36,179 nt of DNA from Bdellovibrio sp. (GCA_025359945.1 JANYDD010000090.1:1-36179); one strand, 5' to 3'; shown: positions 25,779-34,761, numbered from the stretch's first letter. Program-made: numbers and translations. Notes: generated by a model not told the origin, from the sequence alone.

Positions 25779-26143
25779 GTTTTTGTATTGGATACGCAAA
25801 GACCTTGTATCAGTACTTTGTTGGTCCACGAAAAAAAACCCAAGCTTGTCGAATGCTGGGTGGTGATACTGGTCAACCGCCCCTTGGGGCAATTGCTGAT
25901 CAAGTCTTGCCGGGCTTTTTCAACGTAGTCTGAATCAAAAGTAAAACTAAATATCACAAATTGTTCGCCCTGGCCCTTAACCACTTCGCCGTTTTCTAAT
26001 GCGGCAAAAGGAATATTATCCGAAACATAAACCTGGTGCACCGAATAGGCGCAGCCACTGGCCAGCAAAAGTAGTAATCCGCACAATACTTTTTTTCCGA
26101 TCAAGACGCATCGACGAAGGCCTGGCCAAAAAATGCGAATCAT
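25775..26143 (-). CDS. Small lipoprotein, paralog 3 of 3
   Basis: About 122 residues from the ATG at 26143, which overlaps the upstream gene's stop by 4 bases (ATGA); the longer start at 26167 is less likely. Lipobox LLASGC follows a hydrophobic signal. The C-terminal half shares with its two neighbours the pattern of a conserved cysteine before a G-x-x-(T/S) turn (NCPKGRLTSITTQ) and a second cysteine near the end (GLCVSN). It also shares FTFDSDYVEKARQDL with FNFNNDFVDELVGDL of the next gene. The two cysteines may form a disulfide. Function unknown; probably an envelope protein. Last gene of a three-gene operon. Confidence 0.75.
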   Translation of the reverse strand: MIRIFWPGLRRCVLIGKKVLCGLLLLLASGCAYSVHQVYVSDNIPFAALENGEVVKGQGEQFVIFSFTFDSDYVEKARQDLISNCPKGRLTSITTQHSTSLGFFSWTNKVLIQGLCVSNTKT

Positions 26144-26469
26144 GTTTTCTGACCCGTTCGCTGGCAATAACCGGTGGCAGTCACTCGGCGAGAATAGACG
26201 ATCATCAGAAAATAATTAACCACTTCGTCTTTGGTCAGAATTCCGCTGACGATGCCGTCTTTGCATTGGTTTTTCAGATCACCCACCAACTCATCCACAA
26301 AGTCGTTATTAAAATTAAAACCTAAAAAAATTATTTTTGATTTTTCAGTTCTGACGGGTGCGTCTCGGCGTGCAGGGATCGAGGTCAAAGAAATACTTTC
26401 TACCGACACGCATCCCATACCTAACGTAGACATCGCTGCCGCAGCCAAAATCAAAATAAAGTTTCTCAC
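26140..26469 (-). CDS. Small lipoprotein, paralog 2 of 3
   Basis: About 109 residues. The start is a GTG at 26469 that overlaps the upstream stop by 4 bases (GTGA) and has AAGGAG about 8 bases before it; the ATG at 26499 would lie inside the neighbour and lengthen the signal. Signal VRNFILILAAAAMSTLGMGC ends in lipobox LGMGC. The mature part carries FNFNNDFVDELVGDLKNQC, then GIVSGILT, and ends in TGYCQRTG, matching the paralogs. Function unknown. Confidence 0.75.
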   Translation of the reverse strand: MRNFILILAAAAMSTLGMGCVSVESISLTSIPARRDAPVRTEKSKIIFLGFNFNNDFVDELVGDLKNQCKDGIVSGILTKDEVVNYFLMIVYSRRVTATGYCQRTGQKT

Positions 26470-26936
26470 AAAGAGGCTCCTTTTTTCTCGCGCAAACAAA
26501 ACCCAGTGACTTTTACGATTTCGCCACTAATCACCGGATATTTTCTAGTTTCACGAATCGAAGTGACCCCGGAGTAATTTCCAGAAGGGCACTGTTGGTG
26601 AATTTGATAGATAATTTTTTCAGCGTATTTTTCAGAAAAAACGGGCGCACCAGAGCGTGGTCCCATTTGAAACAAAGCAACCAATGCAGCCACATTTCCT
26701 ATATCATTTCCCGCCTGACTACCGCTAGCCCGACCTAGGCGCTCAATATCTTTTACGTCAACGCCAGTCTCGCTGACTTTGACATCGAACGGGACTTGAA
26801 CAAATTGCGATCGATTGTCGATATCCGAAAGTTGAACCTTATGAAGAATTGCGCAACCGCAAAGACCAAGCAATAAAATGGCTTTAAGAAACGCAGTTCG
26901 AAAAAATGTAAAAAGATTTGGTCGCGAAAAAATCAT
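26466..26936 (-). CDS. Small lipoprotein, paralog 1 of 3
   Basis: 156 residues. A hydrophobic signal ends with the lipobox LGLCGC. It carries the shared C-terminal pattern: QQCPSGNYSGVTSI, then about 17 residues, then VTGFCLRE. It is longer than its paralogs because of an insert with small residues (LGRASGSQAGNDIGNVAALVALFQM) that may form a membrane-interacting helix. A TTGACA at 26976-26971 on the minus strand lies about 35 bases before the ATG, and no ribosome site is visible, so the transcript may have a very short leader. First gene of the operon. Confidence 0.75.
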   Translation of the reverse strand: MIFSRPNLFTFFRTAFLKAILLLGLCGCAILHKVQLSDIDNRSQFVQVPFDVKVSETGVDVKDIERLGRASGSQAGNDIGNVAALVALFQMGPRSGAPVFSEKYAEKIIYQIHQQCPSGNYSGVTSIRETRKYPVISGEIVKVTGFCLREKKGASL

Positions 26937-27102
26937 CAGACGTCAATTTTAATTTTGATAGTGGTGGATCTGTCAACAAATTAGCGAAAAATATTTTTAG
27001 AATCTAAATAATGATCCGCTTTGAATTCGCAATTAAAAAAATCTCTTAGATACTGTAGCTTCTGAAAGTGGCCAATTAGAAATCAAAAAAAACGGAATGT
27101 GA

Positions 27103-28026
27103 TTGCTGAAAAAGAAAAATGAAAAGTTTATCCTCGTCTGTTTGTTGGCGTTTTCCTGGTCCAAGTTATCAGCTGCAAATATCGATTCAACCACAGATTT
27201 GAATTCAAAATTGAACGAGGACGCACTTGCAAATTCAAAAACAAACACTGAGCAAACCGAAAAGCTACCCAAATTCGAAATCGGTATGGGCGGGGCAGCG
27301 GCGAACTCCTTTGACTATCCGGCTGCCGATCAACAGCACTTTCACTTTTTGCCTTTTCCATACTTTATCTATCGAGGCAGCATTTTTAAATCCGATCGTG
27401 ATCGTGGAACTCGAGCCGAATTTATCTCAGATGACTATCAAACGTTTGATTTAAGTTTTGGCGGAAGTTTTCCCAGCCCGAAAGATTCTAACCTGGCTCG
27501 CGCAGGGATGAGCAGCTTAGATTGGTTGGGCGAAGTAGGCCCCCGTTATAATGTTAGGCTTTGGTCGCAGCAAAAGGGAAAAGAAAGCACTAGCAGTTTA
27601 CGCGCGCAGATTTCCTGGCGTGCGGTTTTCGCAACCGATTTTTCTAGGGTTAAGGATCAGGGAAATTTACTGCAGCCGCAGCTCAGTTATCAAACCTACT
27701 TGGCAGATCAAATACGATTGTTTTCAAAACTGGGAGTCATCTTTGCCGACGAGCGTTTGGCCAGCTATTTTTACGAAGTTCAAGATAAAGACGTCACTGA
27801 ATTTCGACCCCGGTATCAAGCTCGCCCTGGTTTTTTGGGAACTAGCCTTGATGTAGGGCTTACTTATTTTTGGTCGAAATCCCTTCGCATTATCCTAAGC
27901 CAGGATTTTTCATTTTTTTCAGGCTCTGCAAATCAAGGAAGTCCGCTTTTCCGCAAATCCGAAAATCAATCAACACTTTTGGCATTCATCTGGGTTTTCC
28001 ACGTCGTGGAACAGGGATCAGACTAG
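27103..28026 (+). CDS. MipA/OmpV-like outer-membrane beta-barrel protein
   Basis: About 307 residues starting at a TTG (27103), with GGA about 8 bases upstream. Signal peptide KFILVCLLAFSWSKLSAAN is followed by a polar linker. Alternating aromatic-polar strands then include FEIGMGGAAANSFDYPAAD, FPYFIYRGSIFK and QARPGFLGTSLDVGL, and the chain ends in an aromatic-rich strand. The order of GxGG, YPG/A-like and RGxxF motifs matches MipA/OmpV proteins, which are porin-like barrels or scaffolds for murein enzymes; the exact role here is unknown. The terminal residue is not the usual Phe. It is divergent from the lipoprotein operon; the 166-base gap is AT-rich with no clear plus-strand promoter. Confidence 0.75.
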   Translation: MLKKKNEKFILVCLLAFSWSKLSAANIDSTTDLNSKLNEDALANSKTNTEQTEKLPKFEIGMGGAAANSFDYPAADQQHFHFLPFPYFIYRGSIFKSDRDRGTRAEFISDDYQTFDLSFGGSFPSPKDSNLARAGMSSLDWLGEVGPRYNVRLWSQQKGKESTSSLRAQISWRAVFATDFSRVKDQGNLLQPQLSYQTYLADQIRLFSKLGVIFADERLASYFYEVQDKDVTEFRPRYQARPGFLGTSLDVGLTYFWSKSLRIILSQDFSFFSGSANQGSPLFRKSENQSTLLAFIWVFHVVEQGSD

Positions 28027-28279
28027 TCGCAGCGTTGGATTTGAAACTCTGACCCGATAGAGTTGTCTTGACCTTTTTCGGCGCACCAAACATCATATAC
28101 AGAATCAGCAACAGTTTTTTAAATAGGCTGTCACATGCATCTTTTAGATTAGGGACTTCAACGGTTTCATAACCGCTTTCTTGGCAGGTCGACCAACTTC
28201 CTCGACACACATACCTTGCCAGTTCCGCATTTGAAACAAACCCATCAACCAAAAACGACATCGTAAAAAAATATCTCAT
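27986..28279 (-). CDS. Small hypothetical protein, doubtful
   Basis: About 97 residues from an ATG at 28279 with GGAG 6 bases upstream, so translation is credible. It overlaps the end of the convergent barrel gene by 41 bases. It has several cysteines (YVCRGSWSTC, KDACDSL) and a hydrophobic stretch (LLLILYMMFG). I recognise no family. It may be the downstream half of a frameshifted gene with the ORF at 28245-28439: the two are joined at a run of eight A residues. Confidence 0.4.
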   Translation of the reverse strand: MRYFFTMSFLVDGFVSNAELARYVCRGSWSTCQESGYETVEVPNLKDACDSLFKKLLLILYMMFGAPKKVKTTLSGQSFKSNAATSLIPVPRRGKPR

Positions 28280-28439
28280 CGAATCTCCTTTTTTTTGAAT
28301 GAACAAACGCCAATCCAAACGGTGCGAAACGAATTCCGGATCCGCCGCCGACAAGAAATTTCGATGTACCACCTGTTCGGGGTCCGGCGTGTCCACTTCC
28401 GGCCGCAAATAATGCCAATAAAAATATACCGAGTCTCAA
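28245..28439 (-). CDS. Small putative secreted Gly-rich protein, doubtful
   Basis: About 64 residues from a TTG at 28439, with GGAAAAAG upstream; a longer frame from 28547 is open too. RLGIFLLALFAAGSGHAG is a good signal peptide with a GHA cleavage site, followed by TGGTSKFLVGGGSGIRFAPFG. It overlaps the next ORF by 35 bases across an A8 run. Either a tiny exported protein or the N-terminal part of a frameshifted gene. Confidence 0.4.
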   Translation of the reverse strand: MRLGIFLLALFAAGSGHAGPRTGGTSKFLVGGGSGIRFAPFGLAFVHSKKRRFDEIFFYDVVFG

Positions 28440-28547
28440 CGGGAAATCTTTTTCCGAAGCCAAAGAAATTTTGGCGCAAAGTGGATTTAATACAAAGTAC
28501 GAAACTCCATTTGGTATGGTGCCTTTTGGGAACTCCGACGGCCGCAA

Positions 28548-28672
28548 TGTCTGGATTTTACCAAGCGGAGAAGTGGTGAATCGAAAGTAGGTCGATCAAT
28601 TTTGACATCCGTTGTAGATTTGACAAGACCCAGGGTGTGGTGTTCCTCAGACGAAGATCTGTTTGGATTGGC
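28548..28672. other. Gap after purD
   Basis: About 125 bases between the stop of purD and the doubtful small ORFs. I see no clear terminator, promoter or RNA gene. Confidence 0.3.
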
Positions 28673-29929
28673 TTAGGTGCGCGCGCCAATATCCATACGT
28701 TTTTGCAAACCCACCCAGGATACTTTTTCAGCTTGAGCGTAAGCAGTAGCGATGCTCGTTTGGCGATCAGGACCAAGCCCTACTGCGCCTAAGACTCTTC
28801 CGCCAAAGACTTTCCAGTTGGGGTCACGACTGGTTCCCGCGTGAATAAAATAACTGTTGGGCGTATTCGCCAAAGGATCGCCAGTAATCGCAGCACCTTT
28901 TTCTGGATGATCTGGATATCCTGGCGCTGCTAAAATCACACAAGTGGCAAAAATATTTTTAAACTGCACGGGAGAAATTTCTCCTTGTGCTAGCGCAAAA
29001 AGTAATTCTGCTAAATCATTTTTGATCAGCGGCACTAGGACTTGGGTTTCTGGATCGCCAAAGCGGCAGTTGTATTCAAGCAGATATGGTTTTTGATCTT
29101 TTACCATTAGTCCTAAAAAAACTACGCCTCGATAAAATAAATTTTCTTTTTTAAACCCGCTTAAGGTTTTTTCGATAATTTCGCTTTGGATTTTTTGATC
29201 TAGGTCTTTTGAAATTTCCATTGGAGCAATCGTTCCCATTCCGCCTGTATTGGGGCCTTGATCACCATCTTGCAATCGTTTGTGATCTTGGCAAATGGGT
29301 AGGGCTTGGAAAGAAGTTCCGTTGGTTAAAAATAAATAGCTTAGCTCGTAGCCTGGGATAAATTCCTCAAGCAGTGCGCGTTTTCCGGCGTCGCCTAAAA
29401 TTTTTAAATCAAAAAGTCCTTCGGCGGCTTTTTTTAGTTCGCTTAAGTTTTTGCAAATATAAACGCCTTTACCTGCGGCCAATCCGTCTGCTTTTAGAAC
29501 GTACGGTGATTGAAATTGCCCGGCTCTTGATAAAGTTTCTTCGACAGTACTGACGATTTCGAATCGGCTGGTGGGGATTTGATGCTCGATCATAAATTTC
29601 TTAGAAAATATTTTCGAACCTTCCAGCTGCGCGGCCTTTTGGCTTGGGCCGACAACTAATATATTTTCCGCTCGCAAAAAATCTGACAGGCCCTCAACCA
29701 AAGGGTTTTCGGGACCAATCATCACAAAGTCGATTCTTTCATCCAAACAAAAGTTTTTAATTTCTAAAAAAGAATGAGTTGGGATATTCTTGATCACGGC
29801 CTGTTCAGCCATGCCCGGATTGCCGGGGGCCACAAAAACTTCAACAACCGAATCACATTCTGAAAAAGCTTTGACCAGGGCGTGTTCGCGGCCACCAGAA
29901 CCGATCACCAAAACCTTTAAGCGCGCCAC
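28673..29929 (-). CDS. purD: Phosphoribosylamine-glycine ligase
   Basis: 418 residues, normal for PurD. The N-terminus LKVLVIGSGGREHAL and APGNPGM match the family. The ATP-grasp core follows: SKIFSKKFMIEHQIPT, VLKADGLAAGKGVYI, GPNTGGMGTIAP and LLEYNCRFGDPETQ, the metal-binding loop. It joins glycine to 5-phosphoribosylamine using ATP in purine synthesis. The start is GTG, placed right after the stop of the HD-domain gene (TAA then GTG) with no gap and no clear ribosome site, so it probably depends on coupling to the upstream gene. No other pur genes are nearby. Confidence 0.96.
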   Translation of the reverse strand: MARLKVLVIGSGGREHALVKAFSECDSVVEVFVAPGNPGMAEQAVIKNIPTHSFLEIKNFCLDERIDFVMIGPENPLVEGLSDFLRAENILVVGPSQKAAQLEGSKIFSKKFMIEHQIPTSRFEIVSTVEETLSRAGQFQSPYVLKADGLAAGKGVYICKNLSELKKAAEGLFDLKILGDAGKRALLEEFIPGYELSYLFLTNGTSFQALPICQDHKRLQDGDQGPNTGGMGTIAPMEISKDLDQKIQSEIIEKTLSGFKKENLFYRGVVFLGLMVKDQKPYLLEYNCRFGDPETQVLVPLIKNDLAELLFALAQGEISPVQFKNIFATCVILAAPGYPDHPEKGAAITGDPLANTPNSYFIHAGTSRDPNWKVFGGRVLGAVGLGPDRQTSIATAYAQAEKVSWVGLQKRMDIGART

Positions 29930-31243
29930 TTAGATTTTCTGCTGAGTCAGTAGGGCCTCAGCTTTCTCGTAGTCGGGTTGATCGACGTACAGTCGATTGA
30001 TGATGCGGGTGCCTTCGTAGCGCTTAAAAATTTCTGTCGATTGATCAATCGGCACGGGTTGATCCCAACGATCATATTCGTCGACGACATAAATTTGAAA
30101 GGCTTTGTCCTCGGGTTGAGCCGCGTGATATTTTGACAAGCGCGCTTGCGAGCTAACCCAAATCACATCAATACCGTTTTTATCCAAAAGATCTTTAATC
30201 CTTTGCGGTCGATAAGAATCTTCGGTTGTGTGAATCTCGGATAGTACGCGGTAAGGTTTGCGCTGCACGATCCTTTTCGCCCATGGATTAGTTTGCGTCT
30301 GCAAATGCTCAAACAATTTTGAATCCGTGTACTTTGTGTATTCGTGAATATCAGCCGGCAAAAAGAAACTGCAATCCTTGGATGTCAGATAGCGATTCAT
30401 CATCTCTTCGTAAATGATCGACTTGTGATGAAAGTAAACCATCAAATGCATATGATGGCGCGAAATTAAAAAATCATCAAAAGTATAAAGCGCTCGACGA
30501 TTGATCGCTAAATGTTGTTTGCCCTCGACAGAATACGTGGTCAGGTTGTTCAACATCCAGGGCAAATCAAATTTTCCATAATTAGTGCCGCAGAAAAAAG
30601 AATCTCGTTCTAGATAATCCATTCGATCGCAGTCTAACTCTGAACTGACCAATTGAGACAAAATCGGGCGATAGTCCATTCCCATATCAATAAAAAAATC
30701 ATCAAAATTCATCAGCGATGGGTCAATCAACGTTGCGATCTGAATCGGATCAATATCAGGAAAATTTTTCTTCAAAGTCTCGGACAAATTGGAATCGGTT
30801 AAATATTTAATTGTGTAATCTTCATGGGTCGCGCGGGGAGAAGTATTTTCTAAAAAACTTTTTTGTTTTTTGATCAACCGATTTTCGTAGGCTTGAATTT
30901 TTAATTCTTTCACCGGGGGCATGACTTCTTCGATGGCGTGAGAAAGCGGACCGTGCCCCACATCGTGCAAAAGCGCAGCCAGACGAAGGACCTGCCGCAA
31001 TCGATTTCTGACCGATGAACTTGAAAAGCGCTGGCCTTTAAAAATCTGATCAAAGGCAACGCCTGCGATATGGCAGACGCCGATAGAATGTAGGTAGCGG
31101 TTGTGGGTGGCGCCGGGAAAACTAAGTTCCGAAAATCCCAATTGTTTGATGGCCCTTAGCCGTTGGTATTCAGGCGTGTCGATCACTGCGACTTCGGCAT
31201 TGCTTAAAGTTAGTGTCCCATGAACGGGATCGCGAATTTCCAT
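29930..31243 (-). CDS. HD-superfamily phosphohydrolase (SAMHD1/COG1078-like)
   Basis: 437 residues. The start MEIRDPVHGTLTLSNAEVAVIDTPEYQRLRAIKQLG is the family signature. Metal ligands are in RYLHSIGVCH (His52), the HD pair in LLHDVGHGPLSH (93-94), and SSELDCDRMDYLERD with the last Asp. Related enzymes cleave dNTPs to nucleosides and triphosphate or hydrolyse nucleotides. It shares an operon with purD and is divergent from thyA and folA, so a nucleotide-pool role is a reasonable inference. Ribosome site GGAG precedes the ATG. Confidence 0.9.
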   Translation of the reverse strand: MEIRDPVHGTLTLSNAEVAVIDTPEYQRLRAIKQLGFSELSFPGATHNRYLHSIGVCHIAGVAFDQIFKGQRFSSSSVRNRLRQVLRLAALLHDVGHGPLSHAIEEVMPPVKELKIQAYENRLIKKQKSFLENTSPRATHEDYTIKYLTDSNLSETLKKNFPDIDPIQIATLIDPSLMNFDDFFIDMGMDYRPILSQLVSSELDCDRMDYLERDSFFCGTNYGKFDLPWMLNNLTTYSVEGKQHLAINRRALYTFDDFLISRHHMHLMVYFHHKSIIYEEMMNRYLTSKDCSFFLPADIHEYTKYTDSKLFEHLQTQTNPWAKRIVQRKPYRVLSEIHTTEDSYRPQRIKDLLDKNGIDVIWVSSQARLSKYHAAQPEDKAFQIYVVDEYDRWDQPVPIDQSTEIFKRYEGTRIINRLYVDQPDYEKAEALLTQQKI

Positions 31244-31331
31244 GTGGTCTCCATCGGATCTCCTTGTGACACAAAGGCCAAAGATTTGAAATCAAATTCA
31301 TCTTTTGCGTGCAGTCAGCTAGCCTTTGGTT

Positions 31332-32126
31332 ATGAAAGTCTATCACGAACTTCTTGAAAATATTCTTCACAATGGCGAAAAAAAACACGATCGCACGGGA
31401 ACCGGCACTCTGAGTTTGTTCGGAGCGCAGCTGCGATTTCCACTGCAAAATGGTTTTCCTTTGGTGACAACTAAAAAGCTGCATTTGCGCTCGATAATTG
31501 TCGAGCTTCTGTGGTTTTTGCGAGGGGAAACCAATGTTCAGTATTTGCGCGAAAACAAGGTCACTATTTGGGACGAGTGGGCCGATGAAAACGGCGAATT
31601 GGGCCCCGTTTACGGAAAGCAATGGCGGTCATGGCAAGCCCCCGATGGACGAAAAATCGATCAGATTTCGAACGTGATTCAACAAATCAAGACCAATCCA
31701 GATTCTCGGCGGCTGATGGTTGTAGCCTACAACCCCGGCGAAGTCGAATCGATGGCGCTTCCGCCCTGCCACGCGTTTTTTCAGTTTTACGTAAGCAAAG
31801 GCAAGCTTTCGTGTCAGCTTTACCAGCGAAGTGCCGATGTTTTTTTGGGGGTACCTTTTAATATTGCTAGCTATGCTTTGTTAACACATATGGTGGCGCA
31901 AGTTTGTGATCTTCAGGTGGGGGATTTTGTGCATACGCTTGGCGACACTCACTTGTATTTGAATCACATCGAGCAAGCCAGGCTTCAAATCGCCCGTGAT
32001 GAGCGTCCGTTGCCGACGCTTCGCTTGAATCCCAACGTTAAAAATATTTTTGATTTTCAGTTCAGCGATTTTGAAATTTTGAATTATGAGCCTCACCCCG
32101 GCATCAAAGCGCCGGTGGCGGTGTGA
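31332..32126 (+). CDS. thyA: Thymidylate synthase
   Basis: 264 residues from the ATG at 31332, exactly the length of E. coli ThyA; an in-frame TTG six bases upstream is ignored. Key motifs are [32 protein letters not shown], the catalytic Cys146 in [30 protein letters not shown], and the C-terminal GIKAPVAV. It converts dUMP to dTMP using methylene-tetrahydrofolate. The stop overlaps the folA start by 4 bases. Confidence 0.97.
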   Translation: MKVYHELLENILHNGEKKHDRTGTGTLSLFGAQLRFPLQNGFPLVTTKKLHLRSIIVELLWFLRGETNVQYLRENKVTIWDEWADENGELGPVYGKQWRSWQAPDGRKIDQISNVIQQIKTNPDSRRLMVVAYNPGEVESMALPPCHAFFQFYVSKGKLSCQLYQRSADVFLGVPFNIASYALLTHMVAQVCDLQVGDFVHTLGDTHLYLNHIEQARLQIARDERPLPTLRLNPNVKNIFDFQFSDFEILNYEPHPGIKAPVAV

Positions 32127-32656
32127 GCGATTTGGTGATCAAAATTTCTGCGATCGCAGCGATGGCCAGCAACCGGGTCATTGGTCTGAACAATCAGTTG
32201 CCCTGGCATCTTCCCGAAGACCTGAAATTTTTTAAAGAAAAAACAAAAAACTCGATTCTCCTGATGGGGCGAAAAACTTTTGAGAGTTTAAAAAAACCTC
32301 TTCCGAACCGGTATCATTTGGTGATTACACGCGACCCCAGTCAGTATCAGTCGACCGAACAAGTAAAGTATTTTGCATCGATCGAACAGGCCCTTAAGCT
32401 TTCAAAAGATTTAATTCGAGAAAGAAAATATCCCGCGGAAGTTTTTGTGGTGGGTGGCGGCGAAATTTACACTCAGTCCGAAAAATACTGGGACACTTTA
32501 TACTTAACCGTCATTGAAAAAAATTTCGAGGGAGATGCCTATTTCCCTAAATTTATTGAGTCTGATTTTAACCTGAAGGAAGTTCTAAAACGAGAACTTC
32601 CTTTTGAGTTTGAGATTCGAACTTACCAAAGAATCAATTCACCGGCGCTTCAATAA
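32123..32656 (+). CDS. folA: Dihydrofolate reductase
   Basis: 177 residues. It starts at a GTG overlapping the thyA stop (GTGA). Motifs: [31 protein letters not shown] with the substrate-binding Asp33, [11 protein letters not shown], and [10 protein letters not shown] for NADPH binding. It regenerates tetrahydrofolate from the dihydrofolate made by ThyA, so the thyA-folA pair is a functional unit. The last 23 bases overlap the convergent lipoprotein gene's end. A hairpin lies within the 3' coding part. Confidence 0.96.
   Translation: MSDLVIKISAIAAMASNRVIGLNNQLPWHLPEDLKFFKEKTKNSILLMGRKTFESLKKPLPNRYHLVITRDPSQYQSTEQVKYFASIEQALKLSKDLIRERKYPAEVFVVGGGEIYTQSEKYWDTLYLTVIEKNFEGDAYFPKFIESDFNLKEVLKRELPFEFEIRTYQRINSPALQ
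32576..32605 (+). terminator. Hairpin inside the 3' end of folA
   Basis: An 11-bp perfect stem (AAGGAAGTTCT / AGAACTTCCTT) with a 6-base loop (AAAACG) is followed by TTTT (two of the Ts are in the stem). It is weak in GC. It may act as a terminator for thyA-folA before the folA stop, or end the convergent lipoprotein transcript 30-60 bases after its stop. A coding coincidence cannot be excluded. Confidence 0.4.
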
Positions 32657-33602
32657 CTTGAAACCTATAAGTTTGAATCAGCTCGTTGTCGGTGGTGTTC
32701 ATAATTGCACTGGTCGAGTAAGAAGGGTTCCAGCTGCGCGAATAGCAGCTGTCGGAACTCAAAGTTTTTATTCCTGCTGGCGAAACCAAAACATCGCGGA
32801 ATTTAAAATTCTTCTCAACCCCGTTGCAGCTAAAAACTTCATCTTTTTCAGAAATTCGTTGGGTGGCAGGATAAACTTGGGCGCCAATTTTAAAATGCCC
32901 CTGAAGCAATTTATTAGTCAAAGAAACTGATTTGACCCAACTGCATCTTAAATCGCCCTTATCCAAACTAGAGTTTAATTTGGCTTCTTGTTCAAATTCA
33001 GGGCTGACTTTCAATTCTTTAATTTTTCTTGCGCTCCACTGTTCGCCTTGGGTTTTTCCGTTGTGAGTATACTCCTCAATTTCAGTCGCGTCTGAAGTGG
33101 AACTAAACGGTGGGCTCTGTAGATCAGTGGCACTGAAATTCTTTAGGACTCGTTCTAAAACGATTTTGCTCTCGGACTTTTCCATAATTATGGAAACACT
33201 TGTGCCTTCCGCTGAACCGAAAACAAAAATTTCGGGTCCTGGATCGCTACCAATTTTTAAGGAACTCTTGCTGTAGCGTTTGTTCATATAAGATGAAAAC
33301 TGATAGGAATAAACCTCTCCGGCTTTGGCTTCGGGGTTGACAATTGAACTTCTTTTTTCTTTACACCTGGGGTTCAAAGTCTGCTTCTCGGAGAACTCCC
33401 CGTATTCTCTGGGACTTATTTCTTTTTCTGGCACAAAACTATTGTTTTCATCGATTTTTTGTTCGATTGGAAGGCCAACTCGGACTTGCCCATTTCCATC
33501 TGATGGAGAACTTTTTTTTGAGCAGGCCACTAGTCCCAGCAGACCTGCGCTTACGAGCACCGCCAATGCTGCATTTCGATTTCTTATTTTATTTTTTTCC
33601 AT
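32634..33602 (-). CDS. Lipoprotein, paralog of the gene at 33693
   Basis: 322 residues. The N-terminus MEKNKIRNRNAALAVLVSAG followed by LLGLVAC is a lipoprotein signal; the mature start CSKKSSPSDG is polar and flexible. It shares with the neighbour the order EKEISPREYGEF, then RCKEKRSSIVNPEAKAGEVY, then an EFEQEAK stretch, RCSWVKS, GHFKIGA, CNGVEKNF, and SCYSRSWNPSYS. Four or so conserved cysteines suggest two disulfides. No known domain was recognised. The ribosome site AGCGAGGTTA is shared with the paralog. Confidence 0.78.
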   Translation of the reverse strand: MEKNKIRNRNAALAVLVSAGLLGLVACSKKSSPSDGNGQVRVGLPIEQKIDENNSFVPEKEISPREYGEFSEKQTLNPRCKEKRSSIVNPEAKAGEVYSYQFSSYMNKRYSKSSLKIGSDPGPEIFVFGSAEGTSVSIIMEKSESKIVLERVLKNFSATDLQSPPFSSTSDATEIEEYTHNGKTQGEQWSARKIKELKVSPEFEQEAKLNSSLDKGDLRCSWVKSVSLTNKLLQGHFKIGAQVYPATQRISEKDEVFSCNGVEKNFKFRDVLVSPAGIKTLSSDSCYSRSWNPSYSTSAIMNTTDNELIQTYRFQVIEAPVN

Positions 33603-33692
33603 ATTAACCTCGCTTTGGTTTAAATAGTCTTTATTTTTTAATTTCCAAAATTAATCTAAATTCAGTTTTTCTCTGGAAATCCATTTTCAAAT

Positions 33693-34718
33693 TTATTCTT
33701 GGCTGAGTGGAGATCGAGTCTTTTTCGACTTAAACTCAATAATATTTTCTTTATCGGATAAATTAGTGATAGTCGTACTAGTAAATGCAGGTTCCATCCA
33801 TAAGCCGCAGATATTCGATCCCATCTTTTTTAGTGCCGATGTCTGAACGTTTATTTCTTGCTGTCTGAAATTCTTTTCAATTCCATCACAGTTAAAAACG
33901 CCATCGAACTCTTCTGTCATTGCGATAGCTTCAAATGTATTCGCCCCAAACACGATATGGCCGGCAGCGAATTTCTCAGTTTTTGAAGTATTCTTGACCC
34001 ACTTGCATTTAATTTTACCAGCTTCGACCTCGAACTTCTCTTTGCACTCTCTTTCAAACTCGGGGTTTATTTTCATTTCTTTAGTTATTTTCATGGACCA
34101 ATTTTCGGGCTGATCCGTGGTCTCGCGAAGATACTCTTTAAGCTCTAGGCCATCTTGAGGATTCAAAGTAGAGGCGCTAATAACGCCATCAATCGAATAA
34201 AAAGGATATTCTCTTTGTATCAAAACTCGACGATCCGATTTTTCAAGGACGGTTGAAATATGTCTGCCCCGGAAAGTCGTTCCCATGATCTCGAAGGAAT
34301 GCCCCGCGTTTTCGAATTTTCCAGAGGTCTTGGTGTACTTATTGTTTCCCGACCCATAAAAATCATCGCCATAGATCTCGCCCACTTTGACATCCGGATT
34401 AATTTTGCTACTTCTTATTTCAGCGTTGCAGTTTTTCCCCTTTTTTTCTGACGTCATCAACGCGCCAAATTCTGTCGCGGTCAGTTCTTTTTCAAAAACA
34501 AAAGGGTTGGACACGTCGATATTGGCCTGGCCTGCGTTTCCAGAGCCCTCCGAGTCTGGTGGTTTTTGACTTTTCCCCGCCCCTCCTCCGATATTCAAGG
34601 CCCCTGTCTCTGAATTGCTGGTGGCTTTAGAGCAGGCGACGAGTCCCAACCCCAGCAGACCCGCGCTTGCAAATAGCGCCATTCTAGCCGCTCGATTTCT
34701 TGTTTTATTTTTGTTCAT
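33693..34718 (-). CDS. Lipoprotein, paralog of the gene at 32634
   Basis: About 341 residues from the ATG at 34718, chosen because the upstream AGCGAGGTTATT matches the paralog and the resulting signal (NKTRNRAARMALFASAG followed by LLGLGLVAC) aligns exactly; the longer reading from 34829 is rejected. Shared features are EKELTATEFGALM, NCNAEIRSSKINPDVKVGEIY, EFERECKEKF, CKWVKNTS, CDGIEKNF and NICGLWMEPAFTSTT. The mature N-terminus is a low-complexity linker rich in Gly, Ser and Asn. A recent tandem duplication followed by divergence is the simplest origin. Confidence 0.78.
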   Translation of the reverse strand: MNKNKTRNRAARMALFASAGLLGLGLVACSKATSNSETGALNIGGGAGKSQKPPDSEGSGNAGQANIDVSNPFVFEKELTATEFGALMTSEKKGKNCNAEIRSSKINPDVKVGEIYGDDFYGSGNNKYTKTSGKFENAGHSFEIMGTTFRGRHISTVLEKSDRRVLIQREYPFYSIDGVISASTLNPQDGLELKEYLRETTDQPENWSMKITKEMKINPEFERECKEKFEVEAGKIKCKWVKNTSKTEKFAAGHIVFGANTFEAIAMTEEFDGVFNCDGIEKNFRQQEINVQTSALKKMGSNICGLWMEPAFTSTTITNLSDKENIIEFKSKKTRSPLSQE

Positions 34719-34761
34719 AATAACCTCGCTTTTTAAAAGTGTTTCTCTTTTTTTAAAAAAA

